From contig CAMYMI010000017.1 in NCBI GenBank assembly GCA_947259415.1, positions 1 to 50,767 of the forward strand: DNA of 50,767 nucleotides. The letters run 5' to 3'. Made by a program: the position numbers and the translations under genes. Origin of the DNA: an uncultured Ectothiorhodospiraceae bacterium (GTDB taxonomy: Bacteria > Pseudomonadota > Gammaproteobacteria > UBA9214). Under the pieces are notes generated by a model. It did no database searches. It saw only the letters and a list, made by a program, of their open reading frames with translations, and had not been told where the DNA came from. Below, piece by piece: positions 44,558-50,767 of this stretch; position 1 is the first letter of the stretch, and every line of letters begins with the position of its first letter.

Positions 44558-45103
44558 TCAGCCTGCCTTCACGACCCAATCAAACCGCAACACATCACAG
44601 TTACCGAAATCCATGTCCAGCATCGCTTCATCGGGCAAACCATCGAACCATGCCTTGAGCACACGCAGGGTCTCTTCATGCGCCACCACCAGCACGGTTG
44701 ACTCTGACCGGGTATGCAACCAGTCCACAAAGCCCTGCACACGCCGCTTGTAGTCGAGCAGTGACTCGCCGCCGTTGATGCGCAGGTGCAACCGGTCGTG
44801 CCCGGTTGCCGCATAGTAATCGGCGACGGGTCTGCCCTCGAACCCGGAAACAATGTCATTGAGCGCAGCATGCTCCTCGACTGGCACATGGTGGTAACGG
44901 TTGATGATGTCAGCCGTCTCACGGGTACGCGGCAGCCCGGAGATCACAATGAGTTCGATTGGAACACTGCTCAACTGCTCGGCCACCGCTTCCGCCTGGC
45001 GAATGCCTGTCTCTGTAAGATGAACGTCCCGTGCTGGGTCGTCGTTGCACAGGCCCAGCCGGTTATAATTGGTCTCGCCGTGGCGCACGCAGTAAATCTT
45101 CAT
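44558..45103 (-). CDS. Histidine phosphatase family protein
   Basis: A 181-residue phosphoglycerate-mutase-like phosphatase. It opens MKIYCVRHGETNYN with the catalytic RHG (7-9), has SGLPRTRETADII and the second histidine in VLVVAHEETLRVL. The substrate is not predictable; relatives include CobC and broad phosphatases. ATG 45103 is chosen because RHG must be near the N-terminus; the frame is open upstream but would run into the divergent protease gene. Confidence 0.92.
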   Translation of the reverse strand: MKIYCVRHGETNYNRLGLCNDDPARDVHLTETGIRQAEAVAEQLSSVPIELIVISGLPRTRETADIINRYHHVPVEEHAALNDIVSGFEGRPVADYYAATGHDRLHLRINGGESLLDYKRRVQGFVDWLHTRSESTVLVVAHEETLRVLKAWFDGLPDEAMLDMDFGNCDVLRFDWVVKAG

Positions 45104-45177
45104 GTCTCGCTCATTCAATTTCCTTGCTACCAGTCTCTGGCCACAGGTCTCGCATAGCCCTGTAACCCACGACTGAC

Positions 45178-45183
45178 TATAAT
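45178..45183 (+). promoter_or_regulatory. Perfect -10 hexamer upstream of the LoiP-like gene
   Basis: TATAAT lies 29 bp before ATG 45213 in the divergent gap between the phosphatase and protease genes. No good -35 was found at 16-18 bp, so this is a partial promoter call. Confidence 0.4.
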
Positions 45184-45212
45184 GGCTAGCGCCTGTTATG
45201 TGGAACCAGACC

Positions 45213-45992
45213 ATGCTCAAATATCTGATTACCAGCCTTTTCGCGCTGCTACTGCTTGCCGGCTGCGCCACCTCGCCCACCGGACGCACCCAGCTGATCC
45301 TGATGCCGGACAGCCAGATGGACCAGATGGGGCTGCAGGCCTTCACCAACATCAAGAAGGAAACGCCCGTCGAGCGCAGCACGACAACCAACTCCTATGT
45401 CCAGTGCGTGGCCCGTGCCATTACCCGCGAGGTGGGCGGCAGCTGGGAAGTCGTGGTATTCAAGGATGATGATGCCAATGCCTTTGCCCTGCCGGGCCGC
45501 AAGATCGGGGTGAACACCGGCCTGCTGAAGGTGGCCGAGAACCAGCACCAGCTTGCCACGGTGATCGGTCACGAGGTCATGCACGTATTGTCCAACCATT
45601 CCAACGAACGCGTTTCCCAGAAGTTCGCGGTCGAGCAGGGCCTGGGGCTGATCAATGCCGCGGCCAGCCCGCAGACCGGTACCGGCAAGACCCTTATGGG
45701 GCTACTGGGCGTAGGGGCGCAGTTCGGTGTACTCCTGCCCTACAGCCGCATCCAGGAAAGCGAAGCCGACCTGTTGGGCCTCGACCTGATGGCCAGGGCC
45801 GGCTTCGATCCGCGCGAGAGCATCAAACTCTGGATCAACATGAGCCGCAGCGGCGATGGCCAGCCGCCTCAGTTTCTCTCCACCCACCCCTCGCACGCCA
45901 GCCGTATCAGCGATCTGCAGAAACACATGCCGGTTGCACTGCGCCTTCAGGACAAGGCGCGCCAGCTCGGCAAGCGTCCCTCATGCCGCTGA
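45213..45992 (+). CDS. M48 family lipoprotein metalloprotease (LoiP/YggG-like)
   Basis: A 259-residue predicted outer-membrane lipoprotein. The signal ends LLLLAGC (Cys18), the zinc motif is HEVMH (H120, E121, H124) and the third ligand lies in RIQESEADLLGLDLM. The conserved DANAFALPGRKIGVNTGLL precedes the active site. Unlike the M48 protein at 4831 it lacks TPR repeats. ATG 45213 is chosen over an ATG 5 codons upstream because it gives a normal lipoprotein signal. Confidence 0.94.
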   Translation: MLKYLITSLFALLLLAGCATSPTGRTQLILMPDSQMDQMGLQAFTNIKKETPVERSTTTNSYVQCVARAITREVGGSWEVVVFKDDDANAFALPGRKIGVNTGLLKVAENQHQLATVIGHEVMHVLSNHSNERVSQKFAVEQGLGLINAAASPQTGTGKTLMGLLGVGAQFGVLLPYSRIQESEADLLGLDLMARAGFDPRESIKLWINMSRSGDGQPPQFLSTHPSHASRISDLQKHMPVALRLQDKARQLGKRPSCR

Positions 45993-46041
45993 TCCGCGTC
46001 ACTCGGCGCGTCGCAAGAGCAGAGACCATCGCGGTCCGGTC

Positions 46042-46413
46042 ATGAACTATGCACTGCTCGCCGACCTGGTCCTGCTGCTGCATTTTGCGTTCATCGGCTT
46101 TGTACTGCTGGGTGGGCTGCTGGTCCTGCGCTGGCGTCCGCTCGCGTGGCTGCATATTCCCACGGTTATCTGGGGCATACTGATCGAGGTGCAGGGCTGG
46201 CTGTGCCCGCTCACCCCGTTGGAAAACCGGCTGCGCCAGGCCGCGGGAGCAGAAGGGTATCAGGCCGGCTTTATCGAACACTACCTGGCCCCGATCATGT
46301 ACCCGGGAGGCCTTACCCACACTATCCAGCTCATTCTGGCCGCACTCGTGTTCCTCATCAATGCCGTGATCTACACCCTGCTGTGGCGGATCTGGCGCAA
46401 ACGCAGCGCATAG
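46042..46413 (+). CDS. DUF2784 family membrane protein
   Basis: A 123-residue protein with about four hydrophobic helices. The pattern MNYALLADLVLLLHFAFIGFV and WGILIEVQGWLCPLTPLEN...YLAPIMYPGGLT is characteristic of DUF2784. Function unknown. ATG 46042 is the first Met compatible with the family; the upstream open frame belongs to another phase of the protease gene. Confidence 0.92.
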   Translation: MNYALLADLVLLLHFAFIGFVLLGGLLVLRWRPLAWLHIPTVIWGILIEVQGWLCPLTPLENRLRQAAGAEGYQAGFIEHYLAPIMYPGGLTHTIQLILAALVFLINAVIYTLLWRIWRKRSA

Positions 46414-46423
46414 CCAGTCGACC

Positions 46424-47206
46424 GTGTCACAAGACCGGAAACCTGATACCAGACCGGCCATTATCCTCGCGGTGGTCGCACTTGCCTGTGTCGCGGCAAC
46501 CCTGGCACCGCCGCTTGCACAGTGGGCGAGTTACCACGACTTCGCGGACCAGCGCCGTATCCTGGGGATCCCGAACTTCCTTGATGTGGCCTCGAGCATC
46601 GCCATCCTGATCGCCGGCGGGCTTGGCCTGCTTAAGGGCAACGCCATTGCAGCAGATCGAGCCCTGCGTCCCACTTACCTTGTTTTTTTTGCAAGCATCG
46701 GGCTGATCGGCATCGGTTCTGTTTATTACCACCTGGCACCCTCGAATGGCACCCTTGTTTGGGACCGTATCCCCATGGCTATGGCCTTCATGGCCTTCAT
46801 GGCGCTGGTCATCGGTGAATTCATCTCGTCCCGTACCGGGGCTATACTGCTGCTGCCGCTGGTCGTGCTTGGCTTCCTTTCGGTGGGTTTTTGGCATCTC
46901 ACGGAACTGCAGGGCCATGGTGACCTCAGGCCGTATGCCCTGGTACAGTTCCTGCCGCTGCTGCTCGTCCCGCTGATCATGCTGCTTTACAGGGCACGAC
47001 TAGTGGACAACCGTTATCTGCTTGGCGTCCTGGCTTGTGTCCTGCTTGCCAAGGCCGCCGAACTCCTGGACAGACCGATCTATGAAATCACCGGCATCAT
47101 CAGTGGCCACACGGTAAAGCACCTGGCATCGGCACTCGGGGCCTACTGTGTCTACCTGTGGCTCAGGCAAAGGCACAATCGGGTGACACCATCTGAAATC
47201 CGGTAA
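46424..47206 (+). CDS. Alkaline ceramidase-like (CREST superfamily) membrane protein
   Basis: A 260-residue protein with about seven helices. The conserved motif GSVYYHLAPSNGTLVWDRIPM and the C-terminal ISGHTVKHLASALGAY place the serine, histidines and aspartate expected of the ceramidase/adiponectin-receptor (CREST) superfamily of membrane hydrolases. The bacterial substrate is not known. The start is GTG 46424, 10 bp after the DUF2784 gene. Confidence 0.85.
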   Translation: MSQDRKPDTRPAIILAVVALACVAATLAPPLAQWASYHDFADQRRILGIPNFLDVASSIAILIAGGLGLLKGNAIAADRALRPTYLVFFASIGLIGIGSVYYHLAPSNGTLVWDRIPMAMAFMAFMALVIGEFISSRTGAILLLPLVVLGFLSVGFWHLTELQGHGDLRPYALVQFLPLLLVPLIMLLYRARLVDNRYLLGVLACVLLAKAAELLDRPIYEITGIISGHTVKHLASALGAYCVYLWLRQRHNRVTPSEIR

Positions 47207-47241
47207 GATCAATCCCATCCTGACCGCAGGAACCCGTCAAC

Positions 47242-47478
47242 ATGCCCGCTGACCGCCCGATACAACTGCCACTGCGCCTGATCACCCTCGACCTGCTGGG
47301 TACGCTACTGCTGGTTTTCGGCCTGCTGGAGTTGTTCAACAAGGACGGCAGCCTGTTCCCGGCCTCACTGCACTTTCCCTACTACGAGTGGGTGCTGATT
47401 TTTCTCGGACTCCTGATAATGCTGCCCGCGGTCTACAACCTGGTGCGCCATATCATGGATAGCCGGCCCGTACAGTAA
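47242..47478 (+). CDS. Small two-helix membrane protein
   Basis: A 78-residue protein with two hydrophobic segments (about 12-31 and 48-66) separated by a polar loop (NKDGSLFPASLHFPYYE). Not assignable to a named family by eye. It has a plausible ATG and lies 35 bp after the ceramidase-like gene on the same strand. Confidence 0.8.
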   Translation: MPADRPIQLPLRLITLDLLGTLLLVFGLLELFNKDGSLFPASLHFPYYEWVLIFLGLLIMLPAVYNLVRHIMDSRPVQ

Positions 47479-47503
47479 GCAACCGGTCACGGGATACGTC
47501 TCA

Positions 47504-48190
47504 TTGTTCGCTCAGCACCGCTCCTCGATCACGCTGGCCGCACTGATCTTTGCCAATCTTGTGCCTTTATTCGGCGTGCTCAGGCTGGACTGGGATGTCG
47601 GTTCAATCGTAGTGCTGTACTGGGCGGAAAATCTTGTGATCGGCTTTTATACCATCATCAAGCTGCTGCTGGCTGCAGGCGCCAAGGGCCTGTTCCATGT
47701 GCTGTTCTTCATCGTGCACTATAGCGGCTTTTGCGGCATACACGGTTTCTTCGTGCTCAGCCTGACCGGTTTCGGCGGAGAGCGCCCGGCAATGACAGCC
47801 GGTGTCGACTGGCCCGGCCCGCTGGTGTTCCCGCAGATGCTGCTGAACGTAGCCCACCAGGTGCTTGCCGCAGCACCGGACGCGCTGCTCTGGGCAATCG
47901 CAGCCCTGTTGCTAAGCCACGGCGTGTCATTCATGCTGAACTACATCGGCAACAGGGAATATCAGGAGCAGACCACCAATAAAATAATGACCGCGCCTTA
48001 CAAGCGCATCGTAATCCTGCATATTGCCATCATCGCGGGCGGCTTTCTGGTACTGCAGCTGGACTCGCCGATTGGCCTGTTGTTTGCCCTGGTTGCACTC
48101 AAGATCATCATGGATATCATGCTGCACAGGCGTTCGCATCGCCTGCGTGTCGACAGCGCAGACACGGTCACACAAACCAGCCAGCCTTGA
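47504..48190 (+). CDS. DUF6498-type membrane protein
   Basis: A 228-residue integral membrane protein starting with TTG at 47504 (MFAQHRSSITLAALIF). The sequence VVLYWAENLVIGFYTIIK and the loop after HYSGFCGIHGFFVL match the DUF6498 pattern; a later segment has MLNYIGNREYQ. About six helices. Function unknown. It lies 25 bp after the small two-helix gene, probably in one operon. Confidence 0.85.
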   Translation: MFAQHRSSITLAALIFANLVPLFGVLRLDWDVGSIVVLYWAENLVIGFYTIIKLLLAAGAKGLFHVLFFIVHYSGFCGIHGFFVLSLTGFGGERPAMTAGVDWPGPLVFPQMLLNVAHQVLAAAPDALLWAIAALLLSHGVSFMLNYIGNREYQEQTTNKIMTAPYKRIVILHIAIIAGGFLVLQLDSPIGLLFALVALKIIMDIMLHRRSHRLRVDSADTVTQTSQP

Positions 48191-48201
48191 GGGTATTGAC
48201 G

Positions 48202-48384
48202 ATGGAAATCGGAGGCATATTCGGAATACTGATCCTGGCGGCCGACGTTTGGGCCATCCTGAACATATTCCAGAGTTCGTCAACGACCGGCAGCAAGACC
48301 CTGTGGATCGTGCTGGTAATCGCGCTGCCCTTGATCGGTGTCATCGTCTGGTATTTTGCCGGTCCGCGCGAGGCGTCCGCCTAG
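48202..48384 (+). CDS. PLDc_N-type small membrane protein
   Basis: A 60-residue protein with two helices and the PLDc_N signature: DVWAILNIFQSSSTTGSKTLW then ALPLIGVIVWYFAGPRE (shown in part). Such proteins resemble the N-terminal part of cardiolipin synthases without the catalytic domain. ATG 48202 is 11 bp after the preceding stop. Confidence 0.88.
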   Translation: MEIGGIFGILILAADVWAILNIFQSSSTTGSKTLWIVLVIALPLIGVIVWYFAGPREASA

Positions 48385-48433
48385 TGGCATACACCCTGGC
48401 GGGGGTTGCCATCCCGGTCTCATCAAGCCCTCA

Positions 48434-48850
48434 ATGGCGCTGACACCCGGCAAGCTGATCAGGGCGTATTACCTGGTCACGCCCCTGTTTGTGATTCTGG
48501 ACATCCTGTTTGGATTCACCTTCAGGGCATCCGGGCTGACCCTGCCCGAGTACCGCTACCTTTACTATGGTTTCTGTCTGCTCTGTGCCCTGGGCTGTTT
48601 TTTTCAGGTCCGTTATACGGCCCTCATCGCCATTGCCGAAAGCAGTGTCAACCTGCTGATCCTGTTGCTGGGCATCATGCTTCCCGTAATACATCTGGGG
48701 AATCTGCAAGGGGAAACAGGTGCGGCAATACTGATTAACAGCGATAATATCCTCAATTTCATGATCACCGGATTGGTACTGGTGGGCGTCTTTCACGCAG
48801 CTCAGCGTGAGCTGCAGGATCCGGCATCGATCGACAACCATCGGCACTGA
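48434..48850 (+). CDS. Hypothetical four-helix membrane protein
   Basis: A 138-residue protein from ATG 48434 (MALTPGKLIRAYYLVTPL) with four hydrophobic segments (about 10-30, 42-60, 64-86, 105-125) and a polar C-terminus. I do not recognise the family. It is in the same run of small plus-strand membrane genes. Confidence 0.8.
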   Translation: MALTPGKLIRAYYLVTPLFVILDILFGFTFRASGLTLPEYRYLYYGFCLLCALGCFFQVRYTALIAIAESSVNLLILLLGIMLPVIHLGNLQGETGAAILINSDNILNFMITGLVLVGVFHAAQRELQDPASIDNHRH

Positions 48851-48883
48851 TCCGCACGGATCACCGACAGGCAGGCAACAAGC

Positions 48884-49306
48884 ATGGAGTTCTTCAGCAA
48901 ACTGTTCGGTGCGGCAGCACGCATCAACCCGCTCGATGAGGCACGCAAGATCGTGGACCGTTTCACCACCGCCACCATCATGGGTGTCGATACGGAGGAT
49001 ATCGGCCGCTATCCGCCCAAGCAACGCAAGGTCTTGGCCTTCCATTTCGGTGCAATTGATTACCTTGCCAGGGAACAGGATCTGGATGAAACCCAGACCC
49101 TCGCCCTGTTCGTGATGTTTATCGACAAGTATTTCAACATGCCGGTGACCGAGACCGGCAGCATCAGCGAACGCCTCCAGGGTTTCCGCGAGAACGAGGA
49201 GGAAAAGCGCTATCTGGAAGCCGGTATCGATGTGTTCCGGCGCTGGTATGAACAGGATGAACGCAGGGCCCCCCTGCAACTCGGCGAGATGCTGAAACAG
49301 TCGTGA
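48884..49306 (+). CDS. Hypothetical soluble protein
   Basis: A 140-residue charged, helical protein starting MEFFSKLFGAAARINPLDEA. It has no membrane segment or recognised motif. The ATG follows a purine-rich AGGCAGGCAACAAGC region. The stop overlaps the GTG of the downstream broken glycosylase gene (GTGA). Confidence 0.8.
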   Translation: MEFFSKLFGAAARINPLDEARKIVDRFTTATIMGVDTEDIGRYPPKQRKVLAFHFGAIDYLAREQDLDETQTLALFVMFIDKYFNMPVTETGSISERLQGFRENEEEKRYLEAGIDVFRRWYEQDERRAPLQLGEMLKQS

Positions 49307-49966
49307 GCGGAAGCAGTGCGCTCGACAGACTCCTGAGAGAGGTGCGCGCCTGCCGCGCCTGTGAACAATTCCTGCCCCTTGATCCGAACCCGGTTTTGTG
49401 AGCCGCTGCAACAGCTCGACTGCTGATTGTGGGCCAGGCGCCCGGTACCCGCGTACACCAGACCGGTATTCCGTGGATACGATCCCAGTGGTGACCGCCT
49501 GCGCGACTGGATGCAGATAGACTGTGACCTGTTCTATAACAAAAGGCGGATCTCCATCATCCCCATGGGTTTCTGCTATCCGGGCAAGGGCAAGTCGGGC
49601 GATCTCCCGCCACGACCGGAATGTGCCGAACTCTGGCATGCACGCCTGCTGTCGGAACTGCCGCGGTTACGGCTACGGGTGCTGGTCGGCAAGTATGCCC
49701 AGGATTACTATCTCGGCAGCAAGCGCCGGTCCCTGCCCGATACTGTACGCGCCTGGCAGGACTGCCTGCCGGATTTCTTTCCCCTGCCCCACCCCTCGCC
49801 GCGCAACATCCGTTGGTTCAGAAATCACCCCTGGTTCGAGGCAGAGGTCCTGCCGGCCTTTAGAGAACGCGTTGCCGGCATCCTCACCGACTATTGCAGG
49901 TATGTATACCCTGACCAGTCAGGCAGGCCGGATAATACACAATGTAATCCAAGGGCAATCATCTGA
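49303..49966 (+). pseudogene. Uracil-DNA glycosylase family pseudogene
   Basis: The original reading begins GTG 49303 with CRACEQFLPLDPNPVL, the N-terminal cysteine pair region of this DNA-repair family. TGA at 49399-49401 interrupts it where CGA (Arg) is expected; a C-to-T change explains it. The same frame continues ARLLIVGQAPGTRVHQTGIPW, then loses phase at about 49477-49480, where one extra base lies before the block DPSGDRLRDWM. From there the phase used to 49966 carries IPMGFCYPGKGKSGD and LPHPSPRNIRWF. All main blocks survive, so inactivation is recent or the lesions are sequence errors. Confidence 0.8.
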
Positions 49967-50265
49967 AGGGCAACAATCTAGCCCTCCCGGTCGTTTAGTC
50001 ATTTCTAATATTACCGGTAGATAAAAGGCGGGAGACGACCCGAAGCGGAAGTACACCGTAAGTCATTGTATGACTTAAATGTACTGTTTCCAGTCCTTCA
50101 GTGTTTTCTCAGCCAGGTTTGTAAATCCCATTAGGCTATGTAACATGACAATAACTTATTGATGCTAATGGATGTGGATATTTAAACATGACCTAAAAAA
50201 CATTAGATAACACTGACTTTTAGGCCTTCTAATAGTAGTTATGTGTATAAATCACTGGCAATAAA
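49967..50265. other. AT-rich intergenic region at the edge of a cassette array
   Basis: The composition shifts from GC-rich to AT-rich here. It contains the hairpin at 50050-50085 (listed separately), the arms CTCCCG (49984-49989) and CGGGAG (50029-50034), and an inverted repeat CCTAAAA (50192-50198) / TTTTAGG (50218-50224) just before the next gene. A partial core-like ACATTAGAT at 50200-50207 resembles an integron core site but lacks the critical G. No gene was found. Confidence 0.5.
50050..50085. repeat. Two-part imperfect hairpin
   Basis: AGTACA (50050-50055) pairs with TGTACT (50080-50085), and inside it TAAGTCAT (50059-50066) pairs with ATGACTTA (50070-50077) around a 3-nt loop. Three bases on one side and two on the other interrupt the stem. 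It follows the glycosylase pseudogene and could be a terminator (only a short T-rich GTTTC follows) or a palindrome tied to a mobile element. Confidence 0.65.
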
Positions 50266-50502
50266 ATGAGTACAAAACGATACCCGCTATCAAAACGGTT
50301 CAGTGCTGCCTTATCCGAGAAAGCATACAAACAATTGAGGACGTTGAATTCGCAATACGGTTATAGCAACAATTACCTGCTTACTATTCTTTTGGAAAAT
50401 ATTCAAGAAATAACAAATAGAGATGCATTAGAAAAGGTGTTTGAAGAATTCAAAGAAAAGTACGGTGCGCCGGCGGTTCGCACTATGAAGAAAGAAAGTT
50501 AA
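50266..50502 (+). CDS. Small cassette-like protein, possibly ribbon-helix-helix
   Basis: A 78-residue basic protein (MSTKRYPLSKRFSAALSEKA) with a strand-helix-helix look: KRFSAALSEKAYKQL then YSNNYLLTILLENIQ. This is reminiscent of ribbon-helix-helix DNA-binding proteins such as antitoxins, but the match is weak. Codon use is AT-rich, unlike genes to the left. It is followed 43 bp downstream by an attC site in the same orientation, so it is probably the ORF of an integron gene cassette. Confidence 0.65.
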   Translation: MSTKRYPLSKRFSAALSEKAYKQLRTLNSQYGYSNNYLLTILLENIQEITNRDALEKVFEEFKEKYGAPAVRTMKKES

Positions 50503-50545
50503 ATATTATTAGGGAAATGGGAGTCATGGGATATACAGGAAGAAC

Positions 50546-50606
50546 ACATAACAAGGCACCCCAGTTAGACGCGGCAAAGCCGCGCCACTGGGTTTAATCG
50601 TTAGAT
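50546..50606 (+). mobile_element. Integron-type attC recombination site
   Basis: The site begins ACATAAC (inverse core, 6/7 to RYYYAAC) at 50546-50552 and ends GTTAGAT (exact GTTRRRY) at 50600-50606. The TAAC and GTTA ends pair. Inside, CCCAGT (50560-50565) pairs with ACTGGG (50587-50592), and CGCGGC (50570-50575) pairs with GCCGCG (50579-50584) around an AAA loop. The unpaired bases between stems (TAGA versus CC) fit the asymmetry typical of attC. Length 61 bp is in range. Orientation agrees with both neighbouring ORFs. No integrase gene is in the window. Confidence 0.82.
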
Positions 50607-50611
50607 TACTT

Positions 50612-50767
50612 ATGAAAAGCGCATACGAAGCCTCAACCTCTCTAGATGCCCATATGATTCTGAACCTCTTGATGCAGGAAGGAATTGAAGGGAGGGTAGA
50701 TGGCGAATATTTACCAGGCGGAGTTGGTGAGTTACAGGCAATAAACCTTGTTCGGGTAATGGTGGAT
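50612..50767 (+). CDS. DUF2007 family protein (3' end missing)
   Basis: The frame from ATG 50612 runs off the right edge after 52 codons. It contains YEASTSLDAHMILNLL, then EGIEGRVDGEYLPGGVGEL and NLVRVMV, the typical DUF2007 (putative signal-transducing protein) pattern. It starts 5 bp after the attC core site, the position of the first ORF in the next gene cassette; DUF2007 genes are known from integron cassettes. Confidence 0.85.
   Translation, partial: MKSAYEASTSLDAHMILNLLMQEGIEGRVDGEYLPGGVGELQAINLVRVMVD

Noticed and set aside
48431-49639. Minus-strand open frame of 402 codons across three plus-strand genes
   Set aside because: Antisense to a membrane protein, a hypothetical gene and the glycosylase pseudogene, with no recognisable domain.
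50200-50207. Second integron core site or attI (ACATTAGAT)
   Set aside because: The invariant G of the GTT core is replaced by A and no stem structure like attC is present around it.

Overview
The window reads as a GC-rich gammaproteobacterial chromosome segment, probably from an anaerobic or facultative chemolithotroph of the sulfur-oxidiser type. That placement is an inference. It rests on an Isp-type group 1e [NiFe] hydrogenase of the kind described in purple sulfur bacteria, a group 3b hydrogenase, oxygen-independent HemN, a complete [4Fe-4S] FNR-type regulator and a System I cytochrome c maturation operon. No rRNA, tRNA or CRISPR array was seen.

Layout. 1-3716 (minus): ccmA-B-C-D-E-F, with ccmF running off the left edge. 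4086-6378 (plus): a small methyltransferase and an M48/TPR lipoprotein protease. 6405-10597 (minus): an RND efflux pump with its adaptor. 11090-17547 (minus): one hydrogenase operon in the order maturation protease, HupH-like protein, small subunit, Isp1, Isp2, unknown ORF, large subunit and a 71-residue HupE-like mini protein. 17687-22613 (plus, divergent): hypC-A-B-D-F. 22650-27265 (minus): a P-type cation ATPase and a CPA2 antiporter, which separate hypF from hypE. 27503-30276 (plus): hypE, a CBS protein and an NhaD/ArsB-type transporter. 30326-35183 (minus): a four-subunit group 3b hydrogenase whose catalytic subunit is fused to its own maturation-protease domain. 35451-37620: hemN and fnr, convergent. 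From 37855 onward: gshA, a DUF302 protein, purC, purE-purK, an HPP protein, a phosphatase, a LoiP-like protease and a run of small membrane proteins. The right end changes character. A broken uracil-DNA glycosylase gene is followed by AT-rich DNA, a small ORF, an integron-type attC site and the start of a DUF2007 gene, so the window ends inside a gene-cassette array with no integrase in view.

How it works together. The hyp proteins build the NiFe(CN)2CO centre for both hydrogenases. The group 1e enzyme is exported by Tat and would pass electrons through Isp1 and Isp2 to the membrane. The group 3b enzyme is cytoplasmic and exchanges electrons with NAD(P). An FNR box with class II spacing sits between the group 3b operon and hemN, and a weaker one between the group 1e operon and hypC. 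The FNR gene lies next to hemN, so local anaerobic control is likely.

The most unusual element is the group 3b large subunit-endopeptidase fusion: the C-terminal tail that must be cut off during maturation is itself an apparently intact M52 protease.
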